From Minisyncoccota bacterium (lineage in GTDB: Bacteria; Patescibacteriota; Minisyncoccia; Phycocordibacterales; CAJBRS01), in the NCBI GenBank assembly GCA_017881075.1, contig JADGRH010000005.1, forward strand, positions 1 through 38,717: DNA of 38,717 nucleotides, given 5' to 3'. Positions 9,080-17,399 of the stretch are shown here, piece by piece. A program made the translations under genes and the position numbers. Positions within the stretch are counted from its first letter, which is position 1. Each line of letters opens with the position of its first letter. The notes under the pieces are model-generated. The model did not search any database, was not told the DNA's origin, and was given only the letters and a program-made list of their open reading frames with translations.

Positions 9080-9241
9080 TTATTTCAGGAATCTAAAGAA
9101 GAAAGTAGCAAACACCAGGACGATGCCGATGTTCACGATGAGCCGTTCCCAGAATCGATCCCTGAAGAACAGTAGATCGACGCCGACGACAATGGCTATC
9201 AAGGCCACAACACAAAATGCGATAAGTATAGGTCTTGTCAT
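9080..9241 (-). CDS. 53-aa small two-TM membrane protein (missed by the ORF track)
   Basis: MTRPILIAFCVVALIAIVVGVDLLFFRDRFWERLIVNIGIVLVFATFFFRFLK*. Confidence 0.55.
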   Translation of the reverse strand: MTRPILIAFCVVALIAIVVGVDLLFFRDRFWERLIVNIGIVLVFATFFFRFLK

Positions 9242-9284
9242 TACTTGAAAACACTACTACATTTTTATGGTAAAAGCCAAAACA

Positions 9285-9317
9285 AAGTGCCCCGTCTAGT
9301 AGAGGATATCAGAACCC
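9285..9317 (+). repeat. GCTCCGY-family intergenic repeat, copy B
   Basis: AAGTGCCCCGTCTAGTAGAGGATATCAGAACCC. Confidence 0.75.
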
Positions 9318-9338
9318 ACCTTATGATGATTTGAAAAT

Positions 9339-9632
9339 TTAATTATCTTGGGAATCCAAATGCAATTCAACGTTGGCCTTTACTGCTTCTTCTTTTGCAA
9401 CGTTTGGATCGAATATTTCGTTAAGAGGAAATCTTTTAATCGTATCCTCTCTTTGATGATACCAGCCAATTGCTTCATTACCCCTAATTTCTTTTAGATT
9501 ATAAACAATTTTATCGTTAGGATGAGCAATGACGTCTCCAATTTTGAAGACATGTTGTTTAGCTCTCTCTTGAGCTCTTCTTATCCCAACTTGAAGAGGT
9601 AATTCGGTTTCGTCTATAGGGCCTTTTTCCAT
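9339..9632 (-). CDS. Hypothetical protein, resembles YccV/HspQ-like small beta domain
   Basis: MEKGPIDETELPLQVGIRRAQERAKQHVFKIGDVIAHPNDKIVYNLKEIRGNEAIGWYH...; internal ATG preferred because the upstream extension covers repeat copy C. Confidence 0.55.
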   Translation of the reverse strand: MEKGPIDETELPLQVGIRRAQERAKQHVFKIGDVIAHPNDKIVYNLKEIRGNEAIGWYHQREDTIKRFPLNEIFDPNVAKEEAVKANVELHLDSQDN

Positions 9633-9650
9633 ATAAATAATTATATCAAA

Positions 9651-9735
9651 TTTGCTCCCTTGGTTGGATACGTTCAGAACTCTAGATTGGGTGAAGATAA
9701 AGAGGGAAGTGGAAAGTCTGAGATTTGTATAAACA
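9651..9735 (+). repeat. Long-form repeat copy C
   Basis: TTTGCTCCCTTGGTTGGATACGTTCAGAACTCTAGATTGGGTGAAGATAAAGAGGGAAGTGGAAAG..., matches 16621-16705. Confidence 0.8.
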
Positions 9736-9745
9736 AATTCAACAA

Positions 9746-9770
9746 TTTCGCTCCGCTTAGCAGAGGATGC
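9746..9770 (+). repeat. GCTCCGY-family repeat, degenerate copy D
   Basis: TTCGCTCCGCTTAGCAGAGGATGCT. Confidence 0.5.
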
Positions 9771-9847
9771 TCCCGATTCGTTCAAAAAGCCTTGTAATTG
9801 AATAAAAATCGCAGTCCGTTAGGATTAGGAAACTCTTTCCAAATTCC

Positions 9848-10555
9848 TTAATTTTTCCCCTTTTTGAGTGAGGTGGTATAGAAATGATGTTCGCGGAATG
9901 TAATTCCAATCACCAACCAGAGGCCTCCGATAAGGAATCCACCGAGAACGTCACTCAAGTAATGCACCCCAAGATATATTCGGGAAAATCCTATAAGAGC
10001 TATCAGAAAAAAGCCGAGTAATGTTAATAGTGTTCTGCCATTTTTCTTTACGGAATGCCTTACGAGGTAATAAATAATGAATCCAAAAAAAGCTACGGCG
10101 ATGGTGGCATGGCCGCTGGGGAAAGATTTTGAATTTTCAATATAGTAGGCAATATTGGCGCTGGGACGGTCTCTATTAATGAATATTTTGATAAAATAAA
10201 CGCTTGCTTCAGTTCCGATGAAATTAAGAATAAGAGCGTAAAGATAAGCCAATTCTTTTTTAAAATAAAAATAAGCAAGCGTAATAGCCAGAAGAACGCT
10301 TATGGTTATTTGATCAGCAAAGTTAGTAATGATGTAAAACATTTTTGCTAGAGTAGCACTACGGTAAAGAAAAATAAACTGTGAGAAACTTGCATCAAGC
10401 TTGACTATAGGTGCCGAGTTTACAATGGATTCTGTTAAACCAATAAGGGTAGCTAAAAGAATCAAGAAAAGAGAAACAAAAAGAGTTAAGGGAAGGCCTG
10501 TAAATACCTTCCGCTCCAATCGCTTTTTTAGAAATGACCTGAATCCAAAGCTCAT
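9848..10555 (-). CDS. PAP2-superfamily phosphatase
   Basis: KIFINRDRPSA...SFPSGHA...SRIYLGVHYLSDVLGG. Confidence 0.93.
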   Translation of the reverse strand: MSFGFRSFLKKRLERKVFTGLPLTLFVSLFLILLATLIGLTESIVNSAPIVKLDASFSQFIFLYRSATLAKMFYIITNFADQITISVLLAITLAYFYFKKELAYLYALILNFIGTEASVYFIKIFINRDRPSANIAYYIENSKSFPSGHATIAVAFFGFIIYYLVRHSVKKNGRTLLTLLGFFLIALIGFSRIYLGVHYLSDVLGGFLIGGLWLVIGITFREHHFYTTSLKKGKN

Positions 10556-10601
10556 GGAAATATAGTATCATTAGTTATCTTGACTTATAAGGCTCAAATA
10601 T

Positions 10602-11957
10602 ATGAAATATATAGCAAGAATAAAAAAAGCTTTTGAGACCTTACAGAAAAATTTTATGACATATACATGGTGGGAAATAGTCATTTTTATTATCGGATCT
10701 TTTTCAACTATCTCCTTACTGGCAGTGCTCTTTTTCCCACTTGGCAGTGGCCCCTCTAAATTCACCACTACCGGAGTGGCGCCGCCCGCCTCAAGTCCCC
10801 AGTTTGTCAGTATGCTTTCGAATTCATTGACTCTGCCACTTCGCACTGGAGATCCCATAACCATACTTAACAACGGAGATGCCTTTTTAAAGTCATTTCT
10901 CTCTGATATTGATAGTGCCCATTCTTCCATTGATATTATGGTTTATATTTGGACTGACGGTAAAATGAGCGACCAAGTTCTGGAGCATCTTGATCAAAAA
11001 TTGAAACAAGGCGTCCAAGTGAGAATTATGATTGACGCTTTTGGCAGCAAGACCGATACACCCAAAAAACAATTCAATACATTTAAGGATTTAGGTGGAA
11101 AAATATCAGTATTTCATTCATTTACGATTGCTCCGTGGGATCTTGCAAAAAATCGAGCCCGCAACCACCGGCGAGCAATAGTCATTGATGGGAACATTGG
11201 ATACACAGGAGGTATGACCGTGAATGATTCTTGGCTTGGTAATGCCGAGAATCCAAAAGAATACCGAGACATGATGTTTCGAACGACAGGCCCGATGGCG
11301 GAGGATATTCAAGGTATCTTCAGCGAACTCTGGACAAGTATGACTGGAGAACTTTTGGTGGGAGAAACTTTTTATCCTCAAATATCGCCCGCGGGAGAGA
11401 TGGGCCCCTTGACCTATATTCCACTATCAAGCGTCCCTTCCCCTGATAGTTTAGCATTACAAAAATTTGTTTTGCTCTCTCTTCTTGGGGCCCAGCAAAA
11501 AATATACATTACGAATCCATATTTTCTTCCAGATCCTTCACTTAGCAATGCATTGATTGAGAAAGCAAAAGCCGGTGTAGATGTGCGAGTTTTAGTGCCA
11601 AATAAATACAACGATGTTGCCTCACTCCGATATGCCAGTCAATATTCATATCAGGCTCTTTTAGAGAGTGGGGTGAAAATCTATGAATACCAACCAACCT
11701 TTATTCACACCAAAACAATGGTTATTGACGGCAACTGGTCAATCATTGGCTCCGCAAACACGGATAATAGAAGCAGGAAACTCAATGACGAAGATATTTT
11801 TGGAATTTCGGACAAGATGTTTGGGGCAACACTTGAAAAGGCCTTTCTTAAAGATTTGAGTAATGCTAAAGAAATTGACCTCAAAGAATGGAAGAAGCGA
11901 AGTATTTGGCAACGCATGCGGGAAATTTTTGACCGCAAGTTTGTCCAACAATATTAA
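10602..11957 (+). CDS. Phospholipase D-like / cardiolipin synthase family protein
   Basis: Two HKD-type motifs: NHRRAIVIDGNIGYTGG and IHTKTMVIDGNWSIIGSANTDNRS. Confidence 0.9.
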   Translation: MKYIARIKKAFETLQKNFMTYTWWEIVIFIIGSFSTISLLAVLFFPLGSGPSKFTTTGVAPPASSPQFVSMLSNSLTLPLRTGDPITILNNGDAFLKSFLSDIDSAHSSIDIMVYIWTDGKMSDQVLEHLDQKLKQGVQVRIMIDAFGSKTDTPKKQFNTFKDLGGKISVFHSFTIAPWDLAKNRARNHRRAIVIDGNIGYTGGMTVNDSWLGNAENPKEYRDMMFRTTGPMAEDIQGIFSELWTSMTGELLVGETFYPQISPAGEMGPLTYIPLSSVPSPDSLALQKFVLLSLLGAQQKIYITNPYFLPDPSLSNALIEKAKAGVDVRVLVPNKYNDVASLRYASQYSYQALLESGVKIYEYQPTFIHTKTMVIDGNWSIIGSANTDNRSRKLNDEDIFGISDKMFGATLEKAFLKDLSNAKEIDLKEWKKRSIWQRMREIFDRKFVQQY

Positions 11958-11982
11958 TTATTTCTCATTAAGGTAATTTTTC

Positions 11983-12585
11983 TTACCGGAACACTTTTTT
12001 TGTATATTTATTTGCGACCAAGACTGAGATTATAATAGTAACTAGAATAATCAACCAACTGAATACACCCACAGTGTTATAGAACACCTGCCAATTTTCA
12101 ACGAAAAAATAACCGATACTGGAATAAAAAATAATTTGCAATATGTCTCCAATTACCGCATATAATACAAAACGTTTGAATTTCATCTTTCCTAGCCCGG
12201 CAAAAACATTTACTATTACAGTAGCTTGGTCTTGAAAGCGACTCATGATGATTGCTACAGCCGAATAATTATTCTCTACCCTCTCCACAATTTTGAGTGA
12301 CTTTGATTCGACAAATTTTTTTAAATGAAACCAGTACAAGACTTTTTTGCCATACCTTTTAGATAGGGTGTACATAGTTATATCTCCTAAAATGTTACCA
12401 AGAACACCCGTAACGAGCACGGCATAGATGTTGAAGTACCCTTGGCTTGCAAAAGCTGCCGACGCCATGGTGCTTGATCCTGCGGGTAACGGGACACCAA
12501 GAGAAGAAAGAAAGCTAACTAAAAAGAACGCTACGTATTTGTAAACAAGCAGTAACCCAAGAATGTTTTGGAATAGTGAACTCAT
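11983..12585 (-). CDS. DedA-family membrane protein
   Basis: GVPLPAGSSTMASAAFASQGYFN...GNILGDITMYTLSKRYGKK...SRFQDQATVIVNVFAGLGKMKFKRF. Confidence 0.85.
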   Translation of the reverse strand: MSSLFQNILGLLLVYKYVAFFLVSFLSSLGVPLPAGSSTMASAAFASQGYFNIYAVLVTGVLGNILGDITMYTLSKRYGKKVLYWFHLKKFVESKSLKIVERVENNYSAVAIIMSRFQDQATVIVNVFAGLGKMKFKRFVLYAVIGDILQIIFYSSIGYFFVENWQVFYNTVGVFSWLIILVTIIISVLVANKYTKKVFR

Positions 12586-12981
12586 CTATTGAGTACTCTT
12601 AGTGTATTGAGCAATAGACTCTCGAACGTTTGTTAAGAAAATAGTCGTATTGAAGTTTTTCATTTTTGCATATTGGTTAATGCCTAAATTAAGGTAGTGG
12701 CTATCTTGGATATTCAAATTTCCTGACAGATAATCTGGAGGTAAATTAAAAATATAGTTGACGTAAGAAAAAGTCATCCAGCCTTGAATCTGGTCTGGGC
12801 TTGCCGTCTGTTTGTAAATATGATTTCTGTTAAGTCCCCTCGTCGGTCTCAGTTCGCCTGCTCGATATAAATCTCTCAGATTAACAATAAACCAAACCGA
12901 CAAACTTATTATAATGATCAATAAGATCGTGAAGAGGATTTTCCATAAATATTTATGTAGTTTCGTTTTAATTTTGCGCAT
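12586..12981 (-). CDS. Hypothetical single-TM protein
   Basis: N-terminal TM; overlaps upstream amidase gene by 14 nt. Confidence 0.65.
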   Translation of the reverse strand: MRKIKTKLHKYLWKILFTILLIIIISLSVWFIVNLRDLYRAGELRPTRGLNRNHIYKQTASPDQIQGWMTFSYVNYIFNLPPDYLSGNLNIQDSHYLNLGINQYAKMKNFNTTIFLTNVRESIAQYTKSTQ

Positions 12982-14188
12982 AGATTTTACTCAAAAGGTT
13001 AAAAGTCTTTAAGCCACCGACGCCTTCGCCAGTAATGCCATTTTTATTTTGAAACGTCAGTAGTGCCGCGCTTGTGCATGAGCCAAAAGTCCCGCTATGG
13101 GGACAATCATTTTTACTTTTGCCCTTAGGTGGATAATCACCATCCATCAGAAGAGCTGTCTGCAGTGCATATATATCTTCAGGGTTGGAGTTCTTTCCTG
13201 TCACCGGAGCCTTCCATGCATACAGCGATGTGGGATTATACGAGAAAGTTATGCTCACATTTGTGTTTTTAGTAAAAAAATCTTCTAGGCCGAGATACGT
13301 TTGATATGCAAGATCTTTCAAGGCTAAGTTGCGCACTTTTGGGTTCACAAACTGGGGCTGATACACATAATCGTACTCGATAAGCATGCTCGCGGCATCG
13401 GCGCTATTACCAACACCAACCGCAATAAGCTCTGGGTCGTCAATAATGCCGGCCGACTCTGCCGGAAGGTTGCTTATAGGATTATACAAAGAAAGCCGCT
13501 TAAACACAGCGTAGGCAATGGCTTTGGTTGTAGGGTTGTTCGCATATTGCTGTGCCGGAATATAGATGGCTAATCCTGAATATTTACCGGCGACCTTGCT
13601 TGAATGGCTCGGATAATCATTGAGGTGCAGGTGGATCATCAAATCTATACTATTTTCATTGGCCCATTTATTGATTCCGAAGAGCCTTAGCGCGACGTTG
13701 ATGGGAGCGCTGTTGTGATTTACCGGAGGAGCTGTTTGAGTACCAAGCGAAGCGAGTGCCGATTCATTTTGTCTTGATATTTTTTCCCATGCAATAATTG
13801 CATTCCAATTATTCTTGAAGTAATCCGTAAAAGTAGGATTCCACGATTGAGTATCTCGTGTGATAAATACCTGATCGTTACTATTTGTTTGCAGATATTG
13901 CTGCAAATCTTGACCTATTTCCACCACGAGATTTCGTTCGTATATAGAGCCAAATTGGGCTCCTCCATAGTTCGGTTCGTGGCCAGGAACTATAAGAATG
14001 CGAGCTTTTTCTGTTGAGGAGCTACTATTGTAGTCGGAATGTAAATCCGCAACGGATACAGTGCCATCGGTAGATGTAGCTACCGAGGCCGTGTTTATTT
14101 TGCCCACAGAAGGATGAGAATGATTGTATAAATATCCCAATCCGCCTAAAGCTATTATTCCAAAAAGGATAAAAAGTATTCGTCGCAT
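12968..14188 (-). CDS. N-acetylmuramoyl-L-alanine amidase-like protein with C-terminal peptidoglycan-binding domain
   Basis: ILIVPGHEPNYGGAQFGSIYERNLVVEIGQDLQQYL, MIHLHLNDY, LIEYDYVYQP; C-terminal LQTALLMDGDYPP...SAALLTFQNKNGI. Confidence 0.82.
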   Translation of the reverse strand: MRRILFILFGIIALGGLGYLYNHSHPSVGKINTASVATSTDGTVSVADLHSDYNSSSSTEKARILIVPGHEPNYGGAQFGSIYERNLVVEIGQDLQQYLQTNSNDQVFITRDTQSWNPTFTDYFKNNWNAIIAWEKISRQNESALASLGTQTAPPVNHNSAPINVALRLFGINKWANENSIDLMIHLHLNDYPSHSSKVAGKYSGLAIYIPAQQYANNPTTKAIAYAVFKRLSLYNPISNLPAESAGIIDDPELIAVGVGNSADAASMLIEYDYVYQPQFVNPKVRNLALKDLAYQTYLGLEDFFTKNTNVSITFSYNPTSLYAWKAPVTGKNSNPEDIYALQTALLMDGDYPPKGKSKNDCPHSGTFGSCTSAALLTFQNKNGITGEGVGGLKTFNLLSKIYAQN

Positions 14189-14190
14189 TT

Positions 14191-14955
14191 TTATATTCCT
14201 TGGGTTAAAGAAACAATTTTGTACCCTCGCGCTTCTATGGTCGTAAAGACATCATCGAGAATGTTGCCGGTTATAGTGTCACCTATATGCATCAGGTAGA
14301 TAGTGCCGGGAGTGACATGGGAAAGAATACGCTCCTTCACCTGCGCGGCCGTCTCTCCTTGTGGATTCTTCCAATCGAGAGCATCTATGGTCCAATACAC
14401 CGATTGGTATCCATCCTTTGCAGCCACCGAAAGTACTCGATTATTGCGTGCACCATAGGGAGCTCTAAAGTATGGTTTGGGTGAGGTACCGGTAAGGCTT
14501 TGTAGCGTACTTTCCATTTTTGTCAGCTCTTCGGTGATCTGATCGTTGGTGAGTTTGGTCAAGCTCGGATGATCAAAGGTATGGTTAAAAATCTCGTGGC
14601 CAGCCGCTGTAATATGTTTTACCAAATCAGGATGTGCTTCAACCATTTTGCCCGTTAGAAAAAATGTTCCCTTTAGGTGATGTTTTGCCAGCACATTTAA
14701 AATCGTATCCGCAGATTGAATGGTGCCACCACCATCAAAAGTAAATATTACCTCTTTCTTACTAGTATCACCACGAACAATTTCTTTAATACTAGTTCCC
14801 AATGTTGATGTCGAAATCGTTTTGACTGCCGATGACCTAAAAGAGGCTGCAGCTACTTGTTGTGACTGGGAGTGAGAGTGGGCTGCAATAGAAATAATCC
14901 CTGTCGCGCTGAGGACGACAACTGCGACGATAGTGATATAAGAGAGACGGCTCAT
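14191..14955 (-). CDS. Polysaccharide deacetylase (NodB/CE4)
   Basis: VIFTFDGGGT, GHEIFNHTFDHPSL, PYFRAPYGARN. Confidence 0.92.
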   Translation of the reverse strand: MSRLSYITIVAVVVLSATGIISIAAHSHSQSQQVAAASFRSSAVKTISTSTLGTSIKEIVRGDTSKKEVIFTFDGGGTIQSADTILNVLAKHHLKGTFFLTGKMVEAHPDLVKHITAAGHEIFNHTFDHPSLTKLTNDQITEELTKMESTLQSLTGTSPKPYFRAPYGARNNRVLSVAAKDGYQSVYWTIDALDWKNPQGETAAQVKERILSHVTPGTIYLMHIGDTITGNILDDVFTTIEARGYKIVSLTQGI

Positions 14956-15033
14956 TTTTCGATTTATCTGAATTGTATCAGATAGATCTTCAGCATGGAA
15001 CCTGTATTATGAGATAATGATGACTCATAATTA

Positions 15034-16014
15034 ATGTCGATGGTTAACCAAAAGACAATCCTGTATCTTAAAAAACAAAGCATTAAAATTATTCATGATG
15101 GTCAGGCATCATCAGGTGCTTATATTGCTGGTCCCACATTCACAATGTATCGATTCTCCTGGTTTCGAGATGGTTCATTTATCGCTGATGCCATGAGCCG
15201 AGTAGGAGAAATCAAAAGTGCGGAGGCATTTTTTGATTGGGCTGCTAAGGTAGTTCTCTCTCGACGGGATCGTCTTAAGAAAGGGGAGATTCTTCATGCT
15301 CGATATACAATAGAAGGTAATGAATCAAATGATGAGTGGCCAAATTTTCAACTCGATGGTTTCGGCACTTTTCTTTGGGCAATACACTGTCATGGTGCTC
15401 GACACAAGCGGCTGCTTGATCGATGGAATGAGGCGATGAATGTAATCGTGGAGTATTTGGTGGCACATTGGCGTGAACCCTCTCATGATTGGTGGGAAGA
15501 ATATGCGGCCATTCATCCTTCAACACTGGCATCTATTTATGGAGGATTAAAATCCCTAAATCATCCTGCAGCTCATAAGGTTCAAGCAGCCATTAATCTA
15601 AAGAATGCAAAGCTCGATGCCAGCCTCATAGTCTGTGCTACACCATTTGAAGCAGTAAGCCTTAAAGATTTTGCTCCCACTCTTCTAGATATTGAGCAAA
15701 GATTAGTAACGCCCGGAGGGGGCGTGCATCGGCATCAGACTGATATTTACTATGGTGGCGGTGAGTGGCTTCTCCTGACCTGCTTTTTAGGATGGCACTA
15801 CGTAAAACTTAATCGTCTAAAGGAAGCTCGAGCGAAACTTGAAAGAATAGTAGAACACATGGATAAAAACGGCTGGCTTCCGGAACAATCTTCGGAATAT
15901 ATGCTTGCTCCCGAGTATTACGAAGGTTGGGTTAAAAAGTGGGGTCCTTCAGCACGTCCACTCTTATGGTCACACGCTATGTTTTTGACTCTTGCTACTG
16001 AACTAGGTATTTAA
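15034..16014 (+). CDS. GH15-like glycoside hydrolase / glucoamylase-like protein
   Basis: YRFSWFRDGSFIADAMSRVGE, ARYTIEGNESNDEWPNFQLDGFGTFLWAI, GGGVHRHQTDIYYGGGEWLLLTCFLGWHY, LPEQSSEYM. Confidence 0.8.
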   Translation: MSMVNQKTILYLKKQSIKIIHDGQASSGAYIAGPTFTMYRFSWFRDGSFIADAMSRVGEIKSAEAFFDWAAKVVLSRRDRLKKGEILHARYTIEGNESNDEWPNFQLDGFGTFLWAIHCHGARHKRLLDRWNEAMNVIVEYLVAHWREPSHDWWEEYAAIHPSTLASIYGGLKSLNHPAAHKVQAAINLKNAKLDASLIVCATPFEAVSLKDFAPTLLDIEQRLVTPGGGVHRHQTDIYYGGGEWLLLTCFLGWHYVKLNRLKEARAKLERIVEHMDKNGWLPEQSSEYMLAPEYYEGWVKKWGPSARPLLWSHAMFLTLATELGI

Positions 16015-16062
16015 AAAAGTTCGACAAGTGAGTGGGTTGAAGTAATGAATTATAATAAGGTC

Positions 16063-16110
16063 AAGTGCTCCGCATGTTGAACGATGTTAGAACCTACATG
16101 TTAGAATCTA
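16063..16110 (+). repeat. GCTCCGY-family repeat, copy E, with partial tandem duplicate
   Basis: AAGTGCTCCGCATGTTGAACGATGTTAGAACCTAC then ATGTTAGAATCTA. Confidence 0.8.
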
Positions 16111-16116
16111 AATGAT

Positions 16117-16326
16117 ATGAAATTAACAAATGACAGCTATACAATTTTCATTGGCACTAAAAACTTCACCGAACGCTATTATCGTGATAAAAAGGGGTGG
16201 GTAAAGATGTCAGCCCGTGGCAAGACATTCCGAATGACTGCTGAACAAGTCCTGAATCATCTTTTACCAGCATTGTCTGGTATTAAACCAAACCTCGCAG
16301 TGAAAGTGGATTACAATAAAAAGTAA
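16117..16326 (+). CDS. Hypothetical 69-aa protein
   Basis: MKLTNDSYTIFIGTKNFTERYYRDKKGWVKMSARGKTFRMTAEQVLNHLLPALSGIKPNLAVKVDYNKK; bracketed by repeats E and F. Confidence 0.6.
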   Translation: MKLTNDSYTIFIGTKNFTERYYRDKKGWVKMSARGKTFRMTAEQVLNHLLPALSGIKPNLAVKVDYNKK

Positions 16327-16342
16327 TGGTAATCTTTGGGAA

Positions 16343-16375
16343 ATTTGCTCCGCATATTGAACGATGTTAGAACCC
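16343..16375 (+). repeat. GCTCCGY-family repeat, copy F
   Basis: ATTTGCTCCGCATATTGAACGATGTTAGAACCC. Confidence 0.8.
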
Positions 16376-16389
16376 GGGTGGTATAAAAA

Positions 16390-16590
16390 GAAAGACCGTC
16401 AAGTGCTGGGCATTACACTTAACGGTCTCGATCTAGGCGCACACCAAATGGTATTCTGGCTTGCGTCATCCCAGTGTCAGGAAGAACCGAACTGGGCACT
16501 TGTTCACTCTCGCATTACCTGATCAAAGTCGGGTCTTCAATGCGCCCTCCATAGGGTTTCAGTCTGCCCACCTATAAACAAGCCTCTAAT
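16390..16590 (-). ncRNA. Putative structured ncRNA ending in a strong intrinsic terminator; family not recognised
   Basis: No good ORF; minus-strand stems GGCGCA/TGCGCC, CGCATT/AATGCG, CCCAGT/ACTGGG, ATACC-ATTT-GGTGT; U-tailed terminator at the 3' end. Confidence 0.55.
16393..16428 (-). terminator. Intrinsic terminator of the putative ncRNA
   Basis: Minus strand AGACCGTTAAGTG-taatgcccag-CACTTGACGGTCT then TTCTTTTTAT; the single non-WC pair is U.G on the minus-strand RNA but C/A on the plus strand. Confidence 0.85.
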
Positions 16591-16620
16591 TGTACTTTAG
16601 CTTATTATTAAGAAAAGTAA

Positions 16621-16705
16621 AGAGCTCCCCTGGTTGGCTACGTTCAGAACTCTGGATTGGTTGAAAATAAAGAGGGAAGTGGAGAGTTTGGGGTTTATAT
16701 AAAAG
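16621..16705 (+). repeat. Long-form repeat copy G
   Basis: AGAGCTCCCCTGGTTGGCTACGTTCAGAACTCTGGATTGGTTGAAAATAAAGAGGGAAGTGGAGAG..., homologous to 9651-9735. Confidence 0.8.
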
Positions 16706-16707
16706 AA

Positions 16708-16755
16708 AAAGCCCCCAACGCGGAAGTCCTATTGAAGGCTCTTCCTGGGGGCTTT
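16708..16755 (-). terminator. Intrinsic terminator of the 16762-17208 gene
   Basis: AAAGCCCCCAACGCGGAAG ... CTTCCTGGGGGCTTT, T-rich run on minus strand. Confidence 0.8.
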
Positions 16756-16761
16756 GTTTAG

Positions 16762-17208
16762 CTATTGACTGGCGCTTTCGGGCTCCGAATTCAGGAGCTG
16801 GTCCAGAGTAAGTCCACGCACACTTGCGCAGTACTTGGCCTGATCGAGAAACAGTGGCTCCTCACGACGGTCTTGTGCCGAAGTTCCTATCCACCGCATG
16901 GTGAAGGTACCCGCGATAGTCTGACGCTCGTTGGGAACGCGATTGCGCGAGACCTTGATCTCTGTCCGCGCTTCGTTCAGCAGTCCTATGTGCCAGCCGT
17001 CGTTTAAAGAAAAGTGAATGCGATCATCGTTGCTCTCGCAAATCCAGAATTCTTTTTCTTCTTCACCCAGCTTGACCAGACCACGACCCGTGTTCAGGTC
17101 TATCCGCCGAAAGCGGGGACGATGTCCAGTTTGGACTTCCAGCGCCAAACGCAGATCTTCAAGGGTGTCGCAGACATTTGCAGTTATTACCGGTTTCTTT
17201 TTAAACAT
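16762..17208 (-). CDS. Hypothetical 148-aa protein
   Basis: AGGAG SD, own terminator, MFKKKPVITANVCDTLEDLRLALEVQTGHRPRF...; higher GC than neighbours. Confidence 0.65.
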   Translation of the reverse strand: MFKKKPVITANVCDTLEDLRLALEVQTGHRPRFRRIDLNTGRGLVKLGEEEKEFWICESNDDRIHFSLNDGWHIGLLNEARTEIKVSRNRVPNERQTIAGTFTMRWIGTSAQDRREEPLFLDQAKYCASVRGLTLDQLLNSEPESASQ

Positions 17209-17312
17209 TATTTTGCTCCTAGTTCAAGGTTCAAGTTGAAGAGATTACTCTCTTGAAACCACAGTTCAGTAGTTCTGAATACATTATATCATATATACAG
17301 AATATGTCAAAT

Positions 17313-17340
17313 TTTGCTCCGTGGGTAGGGATAGAACGGA
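17313..17340 (+). repeat. GCTCCGY-family repeat, shortened copy H
   Basis: TTTGCTCCGTGGGTAGGGATAGAACGGA. Confidence 0.5.
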
Positions 17341-17399
17341 AGTATTAAGTTGGTTAAACTTATTGATTTTTGGCCTGAAAAAAGGGATAGTTATGACCT

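Noticed and set aside
16390-16590. Assignment to 6S, SRP, tmRNA or RNase P RNA
   Set aside because: No closing stem between the 5' end and pre-terminator 3' end, no SRP GGAA-loop motif, no tRNA-like end, no RNase P core motifs that I can recognise.
16765-17256. Plus-strand ORFs of 73-80 aa opposite 16762-17208
   Set aside because: Minus-strand gene has SD and terminator; plus frames are low-complexity shadow ORFs.
9011-17340. Classical integron attC sites or a CRISPR array
   Set aside because: Repeats are about 33 bp, spacing is irregular (0.1-6 kb), sequence does not give clear RYYYAAC/GTTRRRY pairs, and no integrase or Cas gene is visible in the window.
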